Source of the DNA: Erythroxylum novogranatense
Taxonomy: Eukaryota; Streptophyta; Magnoliopsida; Malpighiales; Erythroxylaceae
Reading direction: 5' to 3'
Assembly: GCA_029891385.1 (NCBI GenBank)
Contig: CM057232.1
Location: 62,991,824-63,055,823, forward strand
DNA length: 64,000 nt
Of the stretch, positions 11,372-22,162 are shown one piece after another. The notes beneath the pieces were generated by a model. The model did not search any database, was not told where the DNA came from, and saw only the letters and a program-made list of their open reading frames with translations. Position 1 is the first letter of the stretch. Every line of letters begins with the position of its first letter. Made by a program: the position numbers and the translations under genes.

Positions 11372-13020
11372 GTGCTTGTCGCATCTTCCAAGGAAGGATA
11401 TTTGCAGGAGAAACTATTTTACTATTTGGTATCCATATTTTCTTGGGTCTTTTTTGGTTAGTAAAATGCACATAATGAGTCTTTTGATGCTTTTTACCAG
11501 AATGTTGATGAAAACATGTTTGATGATACCTTTTATTTTGAGAAAGTGGTTTTATATGATTATGAGACTTATTACCGGTAAACCCTAATCTAGTTTTATC
11601 ACTCAGGTGTCTACATTTTCCTAGCATCTCATTCATTCTTTTAGTACTTTCAGTGAATGTAGCTAAATCAGATGAGAGACTTTTAATTATAAGCTTCAAC
11701 TGATTTATCTCATCGAATTTATCTACAACTTTCTTTTTCTCCTCTAGTTGTTTCTTTAAACAAATATTTTCTCTCTCTATTTCTTCTGTATGCTTAAGAT
11801 TTTCTACATACTTCTTCTTTAACAGTTTGTACTGTTTCAGAATAGCATGAGAATCCTCTAATAATTCTGAATAAGCTTCATGCAAGTTATCGTATTCAGA
11901 AGTTACCTCCTCATCACTTTCTTCCTCGGCTACAAGGCATATATTAGCATGTTCAGATGACTCAGAATTTGTGTCTGACTCTGATGAATCTAGATCTTCC
12001 CATGTTGCCATCATGCTTTTCTTTCCTTCTCTACTCTTCTTTGGTTTCTTCTTTAGAGTAGGACATTCGGACTTGTAGTGTCCAGGTTGATTACACTCGT
12101 AGCATATGATAGATGTCTTTTCTACTTTGCCATCATCTTTGCTATTCTTCTTGAAGAATTGACTTCCTTTGGACTTCTTTTTCCACATCCATCTTATCTT
12201 TTGGGAAATGAACGATAATTCGTCATCTTCATCACTTGACTCTTGTTCTGATTCGCTTGAGTCATCATTCTTCGATTCTTCTATCTTTAATGCTTTTGAT
12301 GACTTTCTCCTTCTTTGAGTCTTGTGGTTCTTCTGTCCGGCCTTGATCTTATTGACTTTTCTCGTTTGGGCTTGTCTTGACATCAAGCTCTACTTCATGA
12401 ATCTTCGATGATCGAAGCTCGTCAAGCTTTAGCACGTTCAAATCCTTCGCTTCCTGCACTGCTGTAACTTTTGGTCTCCACCTCTTCGGAAGACTTCTTA
12501 AGATCTTTCTTACGTGATCCTGGTTATTGTAAATTCTTCCAAGGGCTTTTATTCCATTGATGATTGTTTGAAATCTTCCAAACATTTGATCAATAGATTC
12601 TTCTTCCTTCATCTTGAAAAGCTCGTACTGGTGCACTAGAATGCTTATCTTGGATTCTTTGACTTGGTTTGTGCCTTCATGCACGATGGATAATGTGTCC
12701 CACATCTCCTTCGCAGTGTCGCATCCGTGAACTTTGTCATATTCACTCTTGCTAAGGGCACACGTCAAGAAAAACTTCGTTTTAGAGTTGAGCTAAATTC
12801 TCATCTTTTGATCAGCCGTCCATCTGATCCGTGGAATAAGATTTCTATCTTCGTCTACTGGTGTATACGGTCCATTCTCTATCACATCCCAAAGATCAAC
12901 ATGAGTAGATTCTATGAACAACCGCATTCTATCTTTCCAGTAGTGATAGTCTTCTCCGTTGAATGCTGGAGGTCTCATGACTAAGGCACCTTCTGCAATG
13001 TATATGTGTGATTCTGCCAT
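11298..13020 (-). pseudogene. Sire-1 gag (nucleocapsid), two breaks
   Basis: Gag begins at the ATG at 13018-13020 with MAESHIYIAEG and the Sirevirus-type segment PPAFNGEDYHYWKDRM. An in-frame TAG interrupts it near 12793. The UBN2-like capsid region follows (TAKEMWDTL, IDQMFGRFQTIINGIKALG), then a frameshift near 12350-12386. The C-terminal part holds one complete CCHC zinc knuckle (CYECNQPGHYKSEC), an acidic Ser/Glu stretch and a long coiled coil (VENLKHTEEIERENICLKKQ). The extended acidic and coiled-coil tail is characteristic of Sireviruses. Confidence 0.87.
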
Positions 13021-13061
13021 TATCTTTAATCCACACTTTGCTACAGTGATTCTTGGATACC

Positions 13062-13077
13062 AAGCTTTGATACCAAT
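13062..13077 (-). promoter_or_regulatory. Sire-1 primer-binding site
   Basis: Directly inside the 5' LTR the element strand reads TTGGTATCAAAGCTTGG. It matches the initiator tRNA-Met primer site except for one base (AAAGC for AGAGC). Confidence 0.8.
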
Positions 13078-14043
13078 TGAAGTAAATCACACATTAGTAC
13101 AATGCTTATAAAACGATAATGAATACACGAGAAGGGGGGTTGAATTGTGTATTCCCCTTTTTGAAAATTCTTTCAAAACTGTTTTGTTTAAAAACAAGTT
13201 CTTTTATCGAAACTTCAGTAAATTTGAATTAATCAAAACTTTGAAAACTTGTTTCAGAATTGAAGTAACAACAAAACTTTGAATTTTAAAAGTAATAGGG
13301 TAGAGAGAAGTTAACACAACGATTTATACTGGTTCACCCCAAACCGTGGGCTACGTCTAATCCTCAGAGTTCTTTCTAAGATTTCACTATCTCTTCAATT
13401 TTTACAGGTATTCTTTCCGAGCCTCTTCAGGTCTCTAAACTCAGTATTCTTTCACTCTTAGCCTCTACAGGCTATCTGCACTACTTTCTTACAAAAGTAT
13501 TTGAAAACTATTACAGTAAAATTAGCTCTTAGCTAATTTTCTCAATTGTCTTACAGACAATCATTTTCGTTCGCGTACGTAAATCAATTTTTTGCTTTGT
13601 TTTGGCTAACTTTCGCTAGCTGGCTAACTTTGCAATCTTCGACTTTGACTCATATTTATAGCCTTCGTCTGCAACTGCTTCTTGATTCTCGCTTCTTGAA
13701 TCTTGTTTCTTGAATCTTGAAAGAAACGGTTAATCAGTTGAGTTCTGTAACTAACTCGAACTGACTCTTGCGTCTTCTTTTGAATTCTGCTTCTGTTTTT
13801 CTCTGTCTGTATTTTTGCGTCTGCGTCTGCGTATGTGTCTGCGTCTGCTTTTCACTTTGCGTCTGTATCTGCGTCTGCGTTTGCTTTTCTACTTCTCCGT
13901 CTGTTTTTCAATCTGCGTCTGTATTTCTTCGTCTGCGTCTGTGTTTTATTCTCCGTCTGTCTGTTTTCTATTTTACATTTGTTTTTACTCCTTCTTTGTT
14001 ATTCATCAAAATCAAATATATGTAAAGTCAACTTGACTCAACA
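13078..14043 (-). repeat. Sire-1 5' LTR
   Basis: This 966-bp partner of 4583-5601 has the same TG...CA ends. Sequence is near-identical outside the hexamer tract at 13755-13975, which is about 50-60 bp shorter here. Confidence 0.92.
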
Positions 14044-15792
14044 ATTGACTATCGATAATGGCACTATTAAATGAATCTGCAATCAAGTATATTTTAAAGA
14101 ATAAAGTGGGTTGTTACTTTAATCTTAAAACATACAATTTAAGCGATCGCTTATTATGAACCACAATCTTAATGAGTGGCAAACTCGTATGTGTTTCATT
14201 ATAATTCTTGATATGATCGGAATGGATTTTTGCAAAGTATTAATCCAGTGTCTACATGTTAGAATTATTAATTGAAACGTGTATCAGGGAACATTCATTC
14301 AAATTAAGAGTTTATAGTGATATCATCACTTCTAGATGTTTTAAAGAGAATTGGTGATTAAACTGGCGCCAAAAGTTTGATGGACTAGCTATCTATCAAG
14401 TCTTAACACCAAGATGAGATCTTGTATGTTAATATTACATCATATAAAGTAAAATGGGAGATCTAGAAGAAAAACCAACATAAGGAGAAAACGGTAATTA
14501 TATCATTTATTGTGCGGATAACTATAATAAGGTTCTAAATAGAGTTTGTAATTGGACATAAAATATGTGTTCTTGTAATATTTAATAATTTAAGAGTTAA
14601 GCTAATTGTCTTTAGTGGAATGACATCTAGTTAATAAGCTAGAAATAATTTTAATGAGATTAAATTAATTATAGAATTATTGGGGCTTGAATTATCAAAG
14701 TCCAATAAGATTCTCCACTTGACTTTAAGGAAGGTTATCAAGCTAATTAAGAAATATCAATGGAGGTTTTAGAAGCCTATAATTGAATATGGGGCTTGCA
14801 TAAATTAATGGTTAATTAGAAGCTCAAATGTTCATTTGCAAATGGGCTAGACTTTGGTTCAATATAATTGATTAGATTAATTATATGAAAACAAATTTTT
14901 TAAAGAAAGAAGAAGCAATTTTGGTTTTAATGGGCTGATTGTGCAGCTACACGTTTTACATTAAATTGCTAAATAAAGATTGTCTTTATTATGGTTTATC
15001 ATCATTAAATGGAGTTATGAACTTACTATTAAATGGTTAATTGATATCTTTTAATGTTGGCATATAACCTATCAGCATTCATTGGACTAAAGAAGAAAGA
15101 TGTGCATTGGATGGGTCATCTTCCTTCCTCCATCTTCCAAAACTGAAATTGGTAAGTCATATTTAGGTTAATAGTCTTTTCATATAGCCATCTTAAAGAT
15201 AAATGAGAAGAGTCTCATTTATTTGCTACTTTATGATTGATTAAAGTAAGAAGTGATGCATTAGATGCTATTCTCTTCTTCCATTCCATGCATAACCGAA
15301 ATTCAGTGTGTAAGAAAGTGTTCTTGCACATTTTGACTCTCTACTCCTTTCATGCATGAGTGAGCTGAAATTTGCAAGAGAAGATTCTCATTTTTGGTTC
15401 ATTTCTTCTAAGAAAATATCCTTCAAACATTTCTTCTCCTTTCCCACCAAGGGGTTTTTTTAACCAAGTTGTCCTGTAAGAACAAGAGGTAAATCAAATT
15501 GGTTAAGGATACAACAACAAGGAGAGGATAGATTGACAAAGAAATAGATTCAAAAGCAAAGGTTTGGGATATAAGAAGAAGGAGAGGATAGCACAGCAAG
15601 GAATTAAAGCTGTAGCGAAGGAGTTAGTAATATCACTATCTTGTTTATGTTTAATATTATCCCTTTACCATATCAGGTATATATTGGCATGATGATTTGG
15701 ATATATTTCTTTTGCTGCGAATAAGATTTCTAAAAAGTTTTGAAATCTACCAGTTCTGCAAATATGGCATGCTTTCTTTTCCCGATCCAACA
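14044..15792 (+). repeat. Copia-C1 LTR, copy 2, right part
   Basis: The LTR resumes with ATTGACTATCGATAATGG exactly where copy 1 continues, and ends CCAACA before a primer-binding site. Colinearity with copy 1 across the junction shows that Sire-1 inserted into a pre-existing LTR. Confidence 0.88.
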
Positions 15793-15794
15793 AT

Positions 15795-15806
15795 TGGTAT
15801 CAGAGC
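15795..15806 (+). promoter_or_regulatory. Primer-binding site, Copia-C1 copy 2
   Basis: A perfect TGGTATCAGAGC lies two bases after the LTR end, complementary to initiator tRNA-Met. Confidence 0.87.
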
Positions 15807-16129
15807 TAGTTTCTAATGCATGATTTCGGTTCCTATATGGTTAATGCATGGGCAATCATTTTTTATATGCTGCATATTTTTATGTGATAGAATTATATAT
15901 GGTGTATGTATTGCTCTTTTCATTGTCTATAGAAGTTAAATTTACCATGTAAGATTTCTTCATTTGTTTGTAACAAGGAGGGTAGTCTATCATCACCATG
16001 TTTCCTCCTTGGATTCATTTTTCTATTTTCTTTGATTTTGTAATGTACAAATTGATGTAATGATGAAGATGGAGTAGCCATGGATTGAAGAAATGGAGAG
16101 GTAAAGGTTTCGGTGTATCCTTTTGTATA

Positions 16130-16400
16130 CTAGCATAGTTTCGGTTATGTGATAACTAAGATACTAGAATTTTGTTTTAATGGATCTAGTTTCGGTTTTT
16201 AATGTAAAAAAAGTGCTAAATTTTTGATTTCAAGGAATCAAGTTTCAGTTTTGCTAAAATACTAAGTGTTGGTTTTTTTGTTTTAATGGAATGAGTTTCG
16301 GTTTTAATGAAAACAAGTGCTGGAATTTTTTGTCATGACAAAGATTCAGTTTTATGAAAATCTAGTGCTAGAATTTTTATTTTCAAAGTAACAAAATTCA
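16130..16400 (+). repeat. Leader tandem repeat, second copy
   Basis: Four or so units resemble AAGTGCTGGAATTTTTTG plus GTTTCGGTTTTAATG, aligned with the array at 3550-3800 and the one near 32094-32385. Confidence 0.6.
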
Positions 16401-17130
16401 GATTTTATAAATTCCATTACATTTTATTTACCGAATGGGCCGGATCATATGATCAAAGAGTTTGAAGCAGAAGATCTAAGTCCAAGAAGAATATTTTGGG
16501 TCTAAAAGGCTTATAATTTTTTTTATGTTTCTAGGATGGACAATCAAAAGTGGCTTAATTAGTTCATATGATGAATGAAGAAAAGAATGCAAATAATATG
16601 CGATATTATATGATTGCATGTCATTTAGAAAACTGCCAACCTTAGGCCTTGCCATGCATTCATTATGTATGAGATATATAATGAAATAATATAGGATGGA
16701 TAATAATAGCTTCTAGACAAGATGGTATTTAAAACTTAAAGCCCAAAAAGATTGAGTAGGAGGGGATGCTCATGTGAGAGTCCACGGTCTCCAACTGATG
16801 GCCTATTTGCATATGGTGAAATGTTACTCCCCATCGGAGGGCATGAATCCTAGCTCTTGCATGGTTTGGATCTCTTGTCCACTTATTGGTAGCAAAATAA
16901 TTGTCGTATAATGTTTTAATTTTTTAAGTTTTGTTAAATCTATCATCATGAATACATGCATCATGATTTTATACAATGTTCCAATATTGTTGACTACTAT
17001 GCTCATGTTTGAGTAATTTATATTTTCAGACATTATCAACCACAAAATAAATCCACTCACCCTACTCTTGATAAATAACAAATTGGAAAACGGAAACAAT
17101 TTTAATAAATGGAGACGTAACCTTGACATT

Positions 17131-17870
17131 GTTCTTCAATATGAACGTATTTCATAGGTGTTCACTGGAAATGAGCCTACACCTCTAAGTGAAGATTCAA
17201 CTCCTAAGATAGTCCAACCACATAAGCGTTGGCAGAATGCTGACAAGACTACTATGTTTTGTTTTCTAGCTTCTGTCAGCAGCATGCTGCAAAAGCAAAT
17301 TGCTTGTATGAAAACTGCTAGCTCAATGGTCCATTACCTACATGAGATGTTTGGTGTAAGGACTAAATCTGCAAGAGTGAAAGCTATTCAAACCTTTCAT
17401 AATCTCAGACAAAAACCTAATGAATTGATGCAGGATTAAATGATGAAGGTAATCTCTGTGGTCACTGAGATGAGATGCTTGAGGCGGATATGGATGCAGA
17501 CACACAGATGATTATGATCATCAATAGCTTAAACTCTTCTTTTCAGCAGTTTAAGTTAGACTATGAACTTAAAAACAAGGATTACACCTTTGGTGAGTTG
17601 ATGAATACCCTCTAGAGCATGGAGGAGATATTGAATATAAAGGTTCATAGTCCCGCAACTAATGTAGCATCTTCTTTTAAGTGTAAGGGTAAGGGTAAGC
17701 AAAAGAAGAAGGGTCCAATGAAAAAGAAAGCCCAAATAGGGGTCAAGGCCAAACCCATGAAAAAGAAGGCTAAAGAGAACATCAAAGGAAAGTGTTTCCA
17801 CTATGATGAGATGGGCCATTGGAAAAGAAACTATCCAATCTACCTTGAGTCCCTCAAAAGTAAACAAGGT
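17131..17870 (+). pseudogene. Copia-C1 gag
   Basis: Two open pieces (17158-17439 and 17619 onward) carry a UBN2-like copia gag. The first has VHYLHEMFGVRTKSARVKAI and IQTFHNLRQKPNELMQD. The second begins after a frame break, has a Lys-rich linker and ends in a defective zinc knuckle, CFHYDEMGHWKRNYP, where two of the CCHC cysteines are Tyr. The first open frame begins with GTG, not ATG. The protein could not bind zinc as the family normally does. Confidence 0.8.
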
Positions 17871-19262
17871 ATGAGTTTCCTAAGCTTATTAGGAACTAGA
17901 AATGTGGCAGATTTATCTATTTTTTGGATATTACATTTAGGGGCCAGTAATCATGTTTGCAATTCTTTGCTGGGCCTTCAACAAAGGAGAAGACCACCCA
18001 AAGGCCCCAGTTTTAAGTCAAGATAGCAGATGGTTCCTATGTTTTAGTAGAATCAGTGGGAGCAGTTATTTTGGACTTTCCTAGTGGTCATAAGTTATAT
18101 TTGGAGGATGTTTATTACATGTCAATGATTTTAAGGAACATGATTTCTATTTTTGTCTGATAAAATCTAGTTATTATTTAAGAATAAGGATTTTATTTGT
18201 GATGTGATAATTAAGCAAGGATTGTTCTTTATAGAACCTATGTCAGGCACACTAATCACCACATAATTGATGAAACCAATACAATCCAATGACTCTAACA
18301 TTAATTCAAAATATCTGCGGCATTTAAAAATGGGTCACATTAATCAGAAAAGACTTAACAGGTTAGTAAAAGGATGGGATCCTTATGGGCTTGGATAGTG
18401 ATCTATTACCCCTTGTGAGTCTTGTATTGAAGGAAAAATGACCAAAGCCTTATTTCCTTCTAAAGGAAACATATTTGAATCCATGTTGGACTTGGCACAT
18501 ACTGATGTATATGGGCCCATGAACCTATAAGCTAAAGGAGGCTATGAATATTTCATAACCTTTAAGGATGATTACTTAAAATATGGCTATTTGTATTTGA
18601 TGCATAAAAAAAGTGAATCTTTTGAAAAGTTTAAAGAATTCAAAGCTGAAGCTGAGAAGCAACTAGGCAAGCCATTAAAACAACTTTGATCGGATCGAGG
18701 TGGTAAGCACTTATCTAGAGAGTTCCAGCAATATTTAATTAACAATGAAATGGTTTCCAATTTGTTAGCTCCTCGAACACCTCAATAGAATGGTATAGCT
18801 AAGAGGAGAAATAGGACTCTATTAGAAATGGTAAGATCATAGATGTCCTATATTAGCCTTATAGAATCGTTCGGGAGATATGCTATATAAATGACAACAT
18901 ATCTTTTTAATTTTGCTCCATCCAAATCGTTTCCTAAAATACCTAGGGAGTTGTGGACTGGTCGAGTACCTTCATTGAGGCACTTAAGGACTTAGGATTA
19001 TCCAGTCTATGTTTTAAAGTTCGAATCCACAAAGATGGAATCAAGGTCAGAAGTATGTTTGTTTGTAGGATATTCTATGGGAACTCAAGGGTAATATATT
19101 TATAGTCCTTAGGATAGGAAGGTATTTGTGTCGACAAATGCGACCTTCTTAGAGGAAAAGTTTGTGAGAAATCACAAAGAAAGATGTGAAGTAGTACTAA
19201 AGGAGTTAGCTATTTCATCCAAATCAAGAGTTAATATGGATATAACATGATAAGATGTTGAA
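17871..19262 (+). pseudogene. Copia-C1 protease and integrase (heavily decayed)
   Basis: The protease site reads LHLGASNHVCN, so the catalytic Asp of the D-S/T-G triad has become His. Farther on are the HLKMGHINQKRL and CESCIEGKM parts of the pre-integrase zinc region, then LAHTDVYGPMN with the first integrase Asp, SDRGG, and APRTPQ followed by a stop. Many stops interrupt it. Order and content are normal for copia; function is lost. Confidence 0.8.
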
Positions 19263-19532
19263 ATGGATTCAAGAGATGAGTCAAAAGGGCAACCTGAACA
19301 TTATGTTATGCCTAGACATAGTGGGAGGGTTGTGAGACAGCCAAATAGGTATCTAGGTCTAAGAGAAGGCTTAATTACCATCTCAGATCAAGAAGAATTG
19401 GATCCCATCATGCAGGCTATTAATGATGTTGATGCAAAAAAAGGCTCAAGGCGATGGAATCATAAATAGATTCCATGTACACTAATGAAGTCTGGGTCCT
19501 TGTAGATCTACCACTAGGTATAAAAGCCATAG
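19263..19532 (+). pseudogene. Copia-C1 integrase-RT linker and start of RT
   Basis: A 68-codon open piece carries the copia linker motif PRHSGRVVRQPNRYLGL and the start of the RT domain. It matches the first bases of the window. The frame is cut at 19532 by LARD-1 and resumes at 28085 with the segment equivalent to GCKWIYKRK. Confidence 0.83.
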
Positions 19533-20173
19533 TGTTGCCCCCGATTTTTTTTCTTGTTAAATAAAGCATGATTTAAATAAATTATGAGATTTGATGGATA
19601 AAGTTTTGGAGCAACTTGTTATGTAAATGTTAGTAGAATTTATTATATGGTTTGGTTGTATTAAAAGTGGTAAGAATGCATAAGGGCATTTTGGGCATGA
19701 TACTTGAGGTTATAAGACTTAAGGCTTAAAGGAAAGGGCAAAATGGACATTGCACACTCATTAAGGGTATAAAAAGAAGAAGAAATGGTCATTTTGTTTG
19801 AAAAATGAAGAAGAGAATCTTGAGTGAGGGAGAAGAAGAAGAGAAAAATTAGGGTTTTGGAAATTTTGAAGATTTTGAAGAATGTGTAGCATTCACAAGT
19901 GAGTACAAGACTCAACCCTTCTTGATTTGTTGAATGAATCATGTTTAGTGATAGTTAGAAGTGAAAATGAAGTGGAATGTGCGAAGTGAGTTGTTGTTGA
20001 ACGGTGTTCTAGGGTTAATGATTTTGTTGTGTTTGTGAATGATTTTGGGTTGGAATGAGGTTAGAAATGAAGTAGGAAAGATGATTTAGGGTTAAGATGA
20101 GTTATTTGTGAAATATGGGAAGTTTGAAGATGAAGAATGTCAAAAATCAATTTTCAGGAGGTTTTTGGTCTCA

Positions 20174-20281
20174 GACGTCGAGGCGCGCGCAGCGCCCACT
20201 ATGTGGCGTGCACAGAAGCTCGCCACGGCGAGCTCCAACATTTTTCGCCTCGGCATGCTTCTGATTTCGCTGCGGCGAGCT
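20174..20281. repeat. CpG-rich palindromic module cluster, LARD-1 5' LTR
   Basis: Cores such as CTCGCCACGGCGAG and GCTGCGGCGAGC alternate with AT-rich spacers in an otherwise AT-rich LTR. Spacer order here is CTCCAACATTTTT first, CTTCTGATTTC second. The partner LTR has the reverse order. Confidence 0.8.
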
Positions 20282-21130
20282 CAATTTTCCTACACAGGCA
20301 TGTTTTGGTATTTTAGCCATAACTTTTGATGTAGATGTGCAAATGAGGTGATTTTTAATTCGTTGTAAAATAGAGACAAAGGTTTACAAGTTTTGTGAAG
20401 AAACAAAGTTTTAATTCAGTATATAAAGATCTCAAATTTTGGATGGAAGTTGAGTATAGATTCTTTTTTAACATAAGGATAGTCCCAATATGTTTGGAGT
20501 ATAACTTTCCGATTTCTGAAACAAATTGAATGATTTTGGAGTCATTAGAAACTTAAGGAAATGGGGAACATTTTTCTAGAAGAGAATATTACCAGATTTT
20601 GTCATTTACTTGATCATAGTGATCATGGAGAATTGACCCGAATGTTTGGACTTTTGGAAGAGTTTGAGTTTTTAGAATTTATCTTAGTGAATATGCAATA
20701 TATGGGTCCTCAAATTGTATTCCTATTCAATGAGAATTTTGCATTTGATAAAGGGAATCAAGGAAGGCAAGAGGATCAAGAGGAGAGGCATCTTTTAAGC
20801 ATGTATCCAAGCAAGGAATTCAGGTGGGTTACATGTTTATAATTTAGTAATGAGCCAATAATGTTTTCTTCCAAATCAAGAATGATTTCAATTACTTCAT
20901 AAATGTTGTTTTTGTTTCTTTTGAATGATTTGCAAAATTGTTACATGTTTCGGTATATGAACTTTGTTGATGAATTTCAAATAAAGATGGGAATGCATTG
21001 AAACATTTTATGTTATGCCTTGCAAAATTCATGGCATTTTGTATATTCGGAAAAGAAGAAAGGGCATGAAAAGTATGAAAGCATTTGATAAAATGATTTG
21101 AGCATGAAATGAAAATGTGCTTTGTTTGGG

Positions 21131-21300
21131 TAAGAGAGGAACGTTTCGTTAGTCAGGTGCACGTCGACATATAGCGTTCTCCCGGCTGCCCGCTTGAGGC
21201 CACAAGATCCTGAGAAATCGGACTCGTTTTATTCACGGTATAAACTTCGGTTTATCCGTTTTATTCCACGGAACTCTCGAGCCATTTGTTTGTGCATTGC
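21131..21300. promoter_or_regulatory. Conserved GC-richer LTR block
   Basis: The block GTGCACGTCGACATATAGC, TTCTCCCGGCTGCCCGCTTG and GAGAAATCGGACTCG is nearly identical in the partner LTR (27071-27240) and strongly conserved in the diverged Tekay-1 LTR (62820-62960). Conservation above the surrounding LTR suggests a cis-acting role such as promoter or processing, which is inference. Confidence 0.5.
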
Positions 21301-22150
21301 ATCTTTGAATGGTCAAGTATGTTGCATAAATTGAGTTTTCTGTATTGATGGTTAAATGGATATGCTGTGTTGATGTGATGACATTTTTAACTATGAGTTT
21401 TGAATTCAAATTTCAAATTTGACTGAGAATTTGGGAACAAAGCATTTTATGAATTCATTATGATTTTTATATGACAAATGAACACTTCAACGGTTTTGCT
21501 TATTCTTCGTTATAAACTTGTTACCCACGAGCTTTAAGCTCACCCCCTTCTGTCCCCACCTTCAAGTTTTGAGCAAGAGATGGAGTGAAAGAGAGTCAAG
21601 GCATCACTCCTAATTTGCTTATGTTGTAATTTGAGTTATTTATGTAAAATATGAGGATTTGACACTTTTCAAGGATTTCTAGTTCATGTAACTTTTGTCT
21701 TTTGAGATTTTGGATTATTGTTGTAATTGTGGCTTGGTATGCCTTTAGAGCTTGTAAAACTCTATTTTTTGATGTTAAGGAATTATGAATTATGTATGGA
21801 TGATGTTGAGTGGAAGTATGCATTTGCGTGTATGGATGATGTGGAGTGGAAATTCGGTATACTTGAGGAAGTTATCGATTTGATATGAATATTTTGATTG
21901 TGAATTGTTGTTATATATATATATATATAAGTGAGATGTGTTATGGAAAAAGGAACATAGAAATGGTATGAGACTTTAAGCTTCATGATTTCCTTGGATT
22001 TCGCCAACGTTTATGGTTCAATGGTTGGACTCCGAAAACGGGGCTCATCATGTTTGGTACCTGAGCAAGAAAAGATTTCAATGAACTACTCTTAAGTATG
22101 ATTGTATTTTGTTTCCGAGGTTGGGTTCCGAAAATGGGATCCAGCATTTG

Positions 22151-22162
22151 TGGTATCAGAGC
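22151..22162 (+). promoter_or_regulatory. LARD-1 primer-binding site
   Basis: A perfect TGGTATCAGAGC lies four bases inside the 5' LTR, of initiator tRNA-Met type. Confidence 0.85.

Larger units (their letters stand above)
4583..14043 (-). mobile_element. Sire-1: Sirevirus-like Ty1/copia retrotransposon with envelope-like region
   Basis: A full-length 9.46-kb element sits inside the C1 LTR. On the minus strand it reads 5' LTR, primer site, gag, protease, integrase, RT, RNase H, two envelope-like ORFs, polypurine tract, 3' LTR. The flanking 5-mers GTTGA (left) and ATTGA (right) are a target-site duplication with one change. The gag opening (PPAFNGEDYHYWKDRM), the long acidic and coiled-coil gag C-terminus, and the large ORF between pol and the 3' LTR are traits of the Sirevirus (SIRE/Maximus) lineage. 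Stops and frameshifts in gag and pol make it non-autonomous now. Confidence 0.9.
15793..17130 (+). other. Copia-C1 5' leader, copy 2
   Basis: This is a non-coding leader between primer site and gag. It contains the roughly 51-bp tandem array (about 16130-16400). Small open frames here are short, antisense and without recognisable motifs. Confidence 0.75.
19533..22146 (+). repeat. LARD-1 5' LTR
   Basis: The LTR starts TGTTGCCCCC and ends at CCAGCA, four bases before the primer-binding site. It contains a CpG-rich cluster (20174-20281), a conserved GC-richer block (21131-21300) and a short TA repeat near 21913. Its end has mutated from the CCAACA seen in the partner LTR. Confidence 0.9.

Noticed and set aside
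15795..15806. Possible tRNA-Met gene fragments at each TGGTATCAGAGC
   Set aside because: Only the 3'-end complement is present, always right inside an LTR boundary. These are primer-binding sites, not tRNA genes.
20561..20842. 93-codon open frame in the LARD-1 LTR
   Set aside because: The same stretch in the partner LTR is broken by single-base indels (near 26615 and 26740), and no motif is visible.
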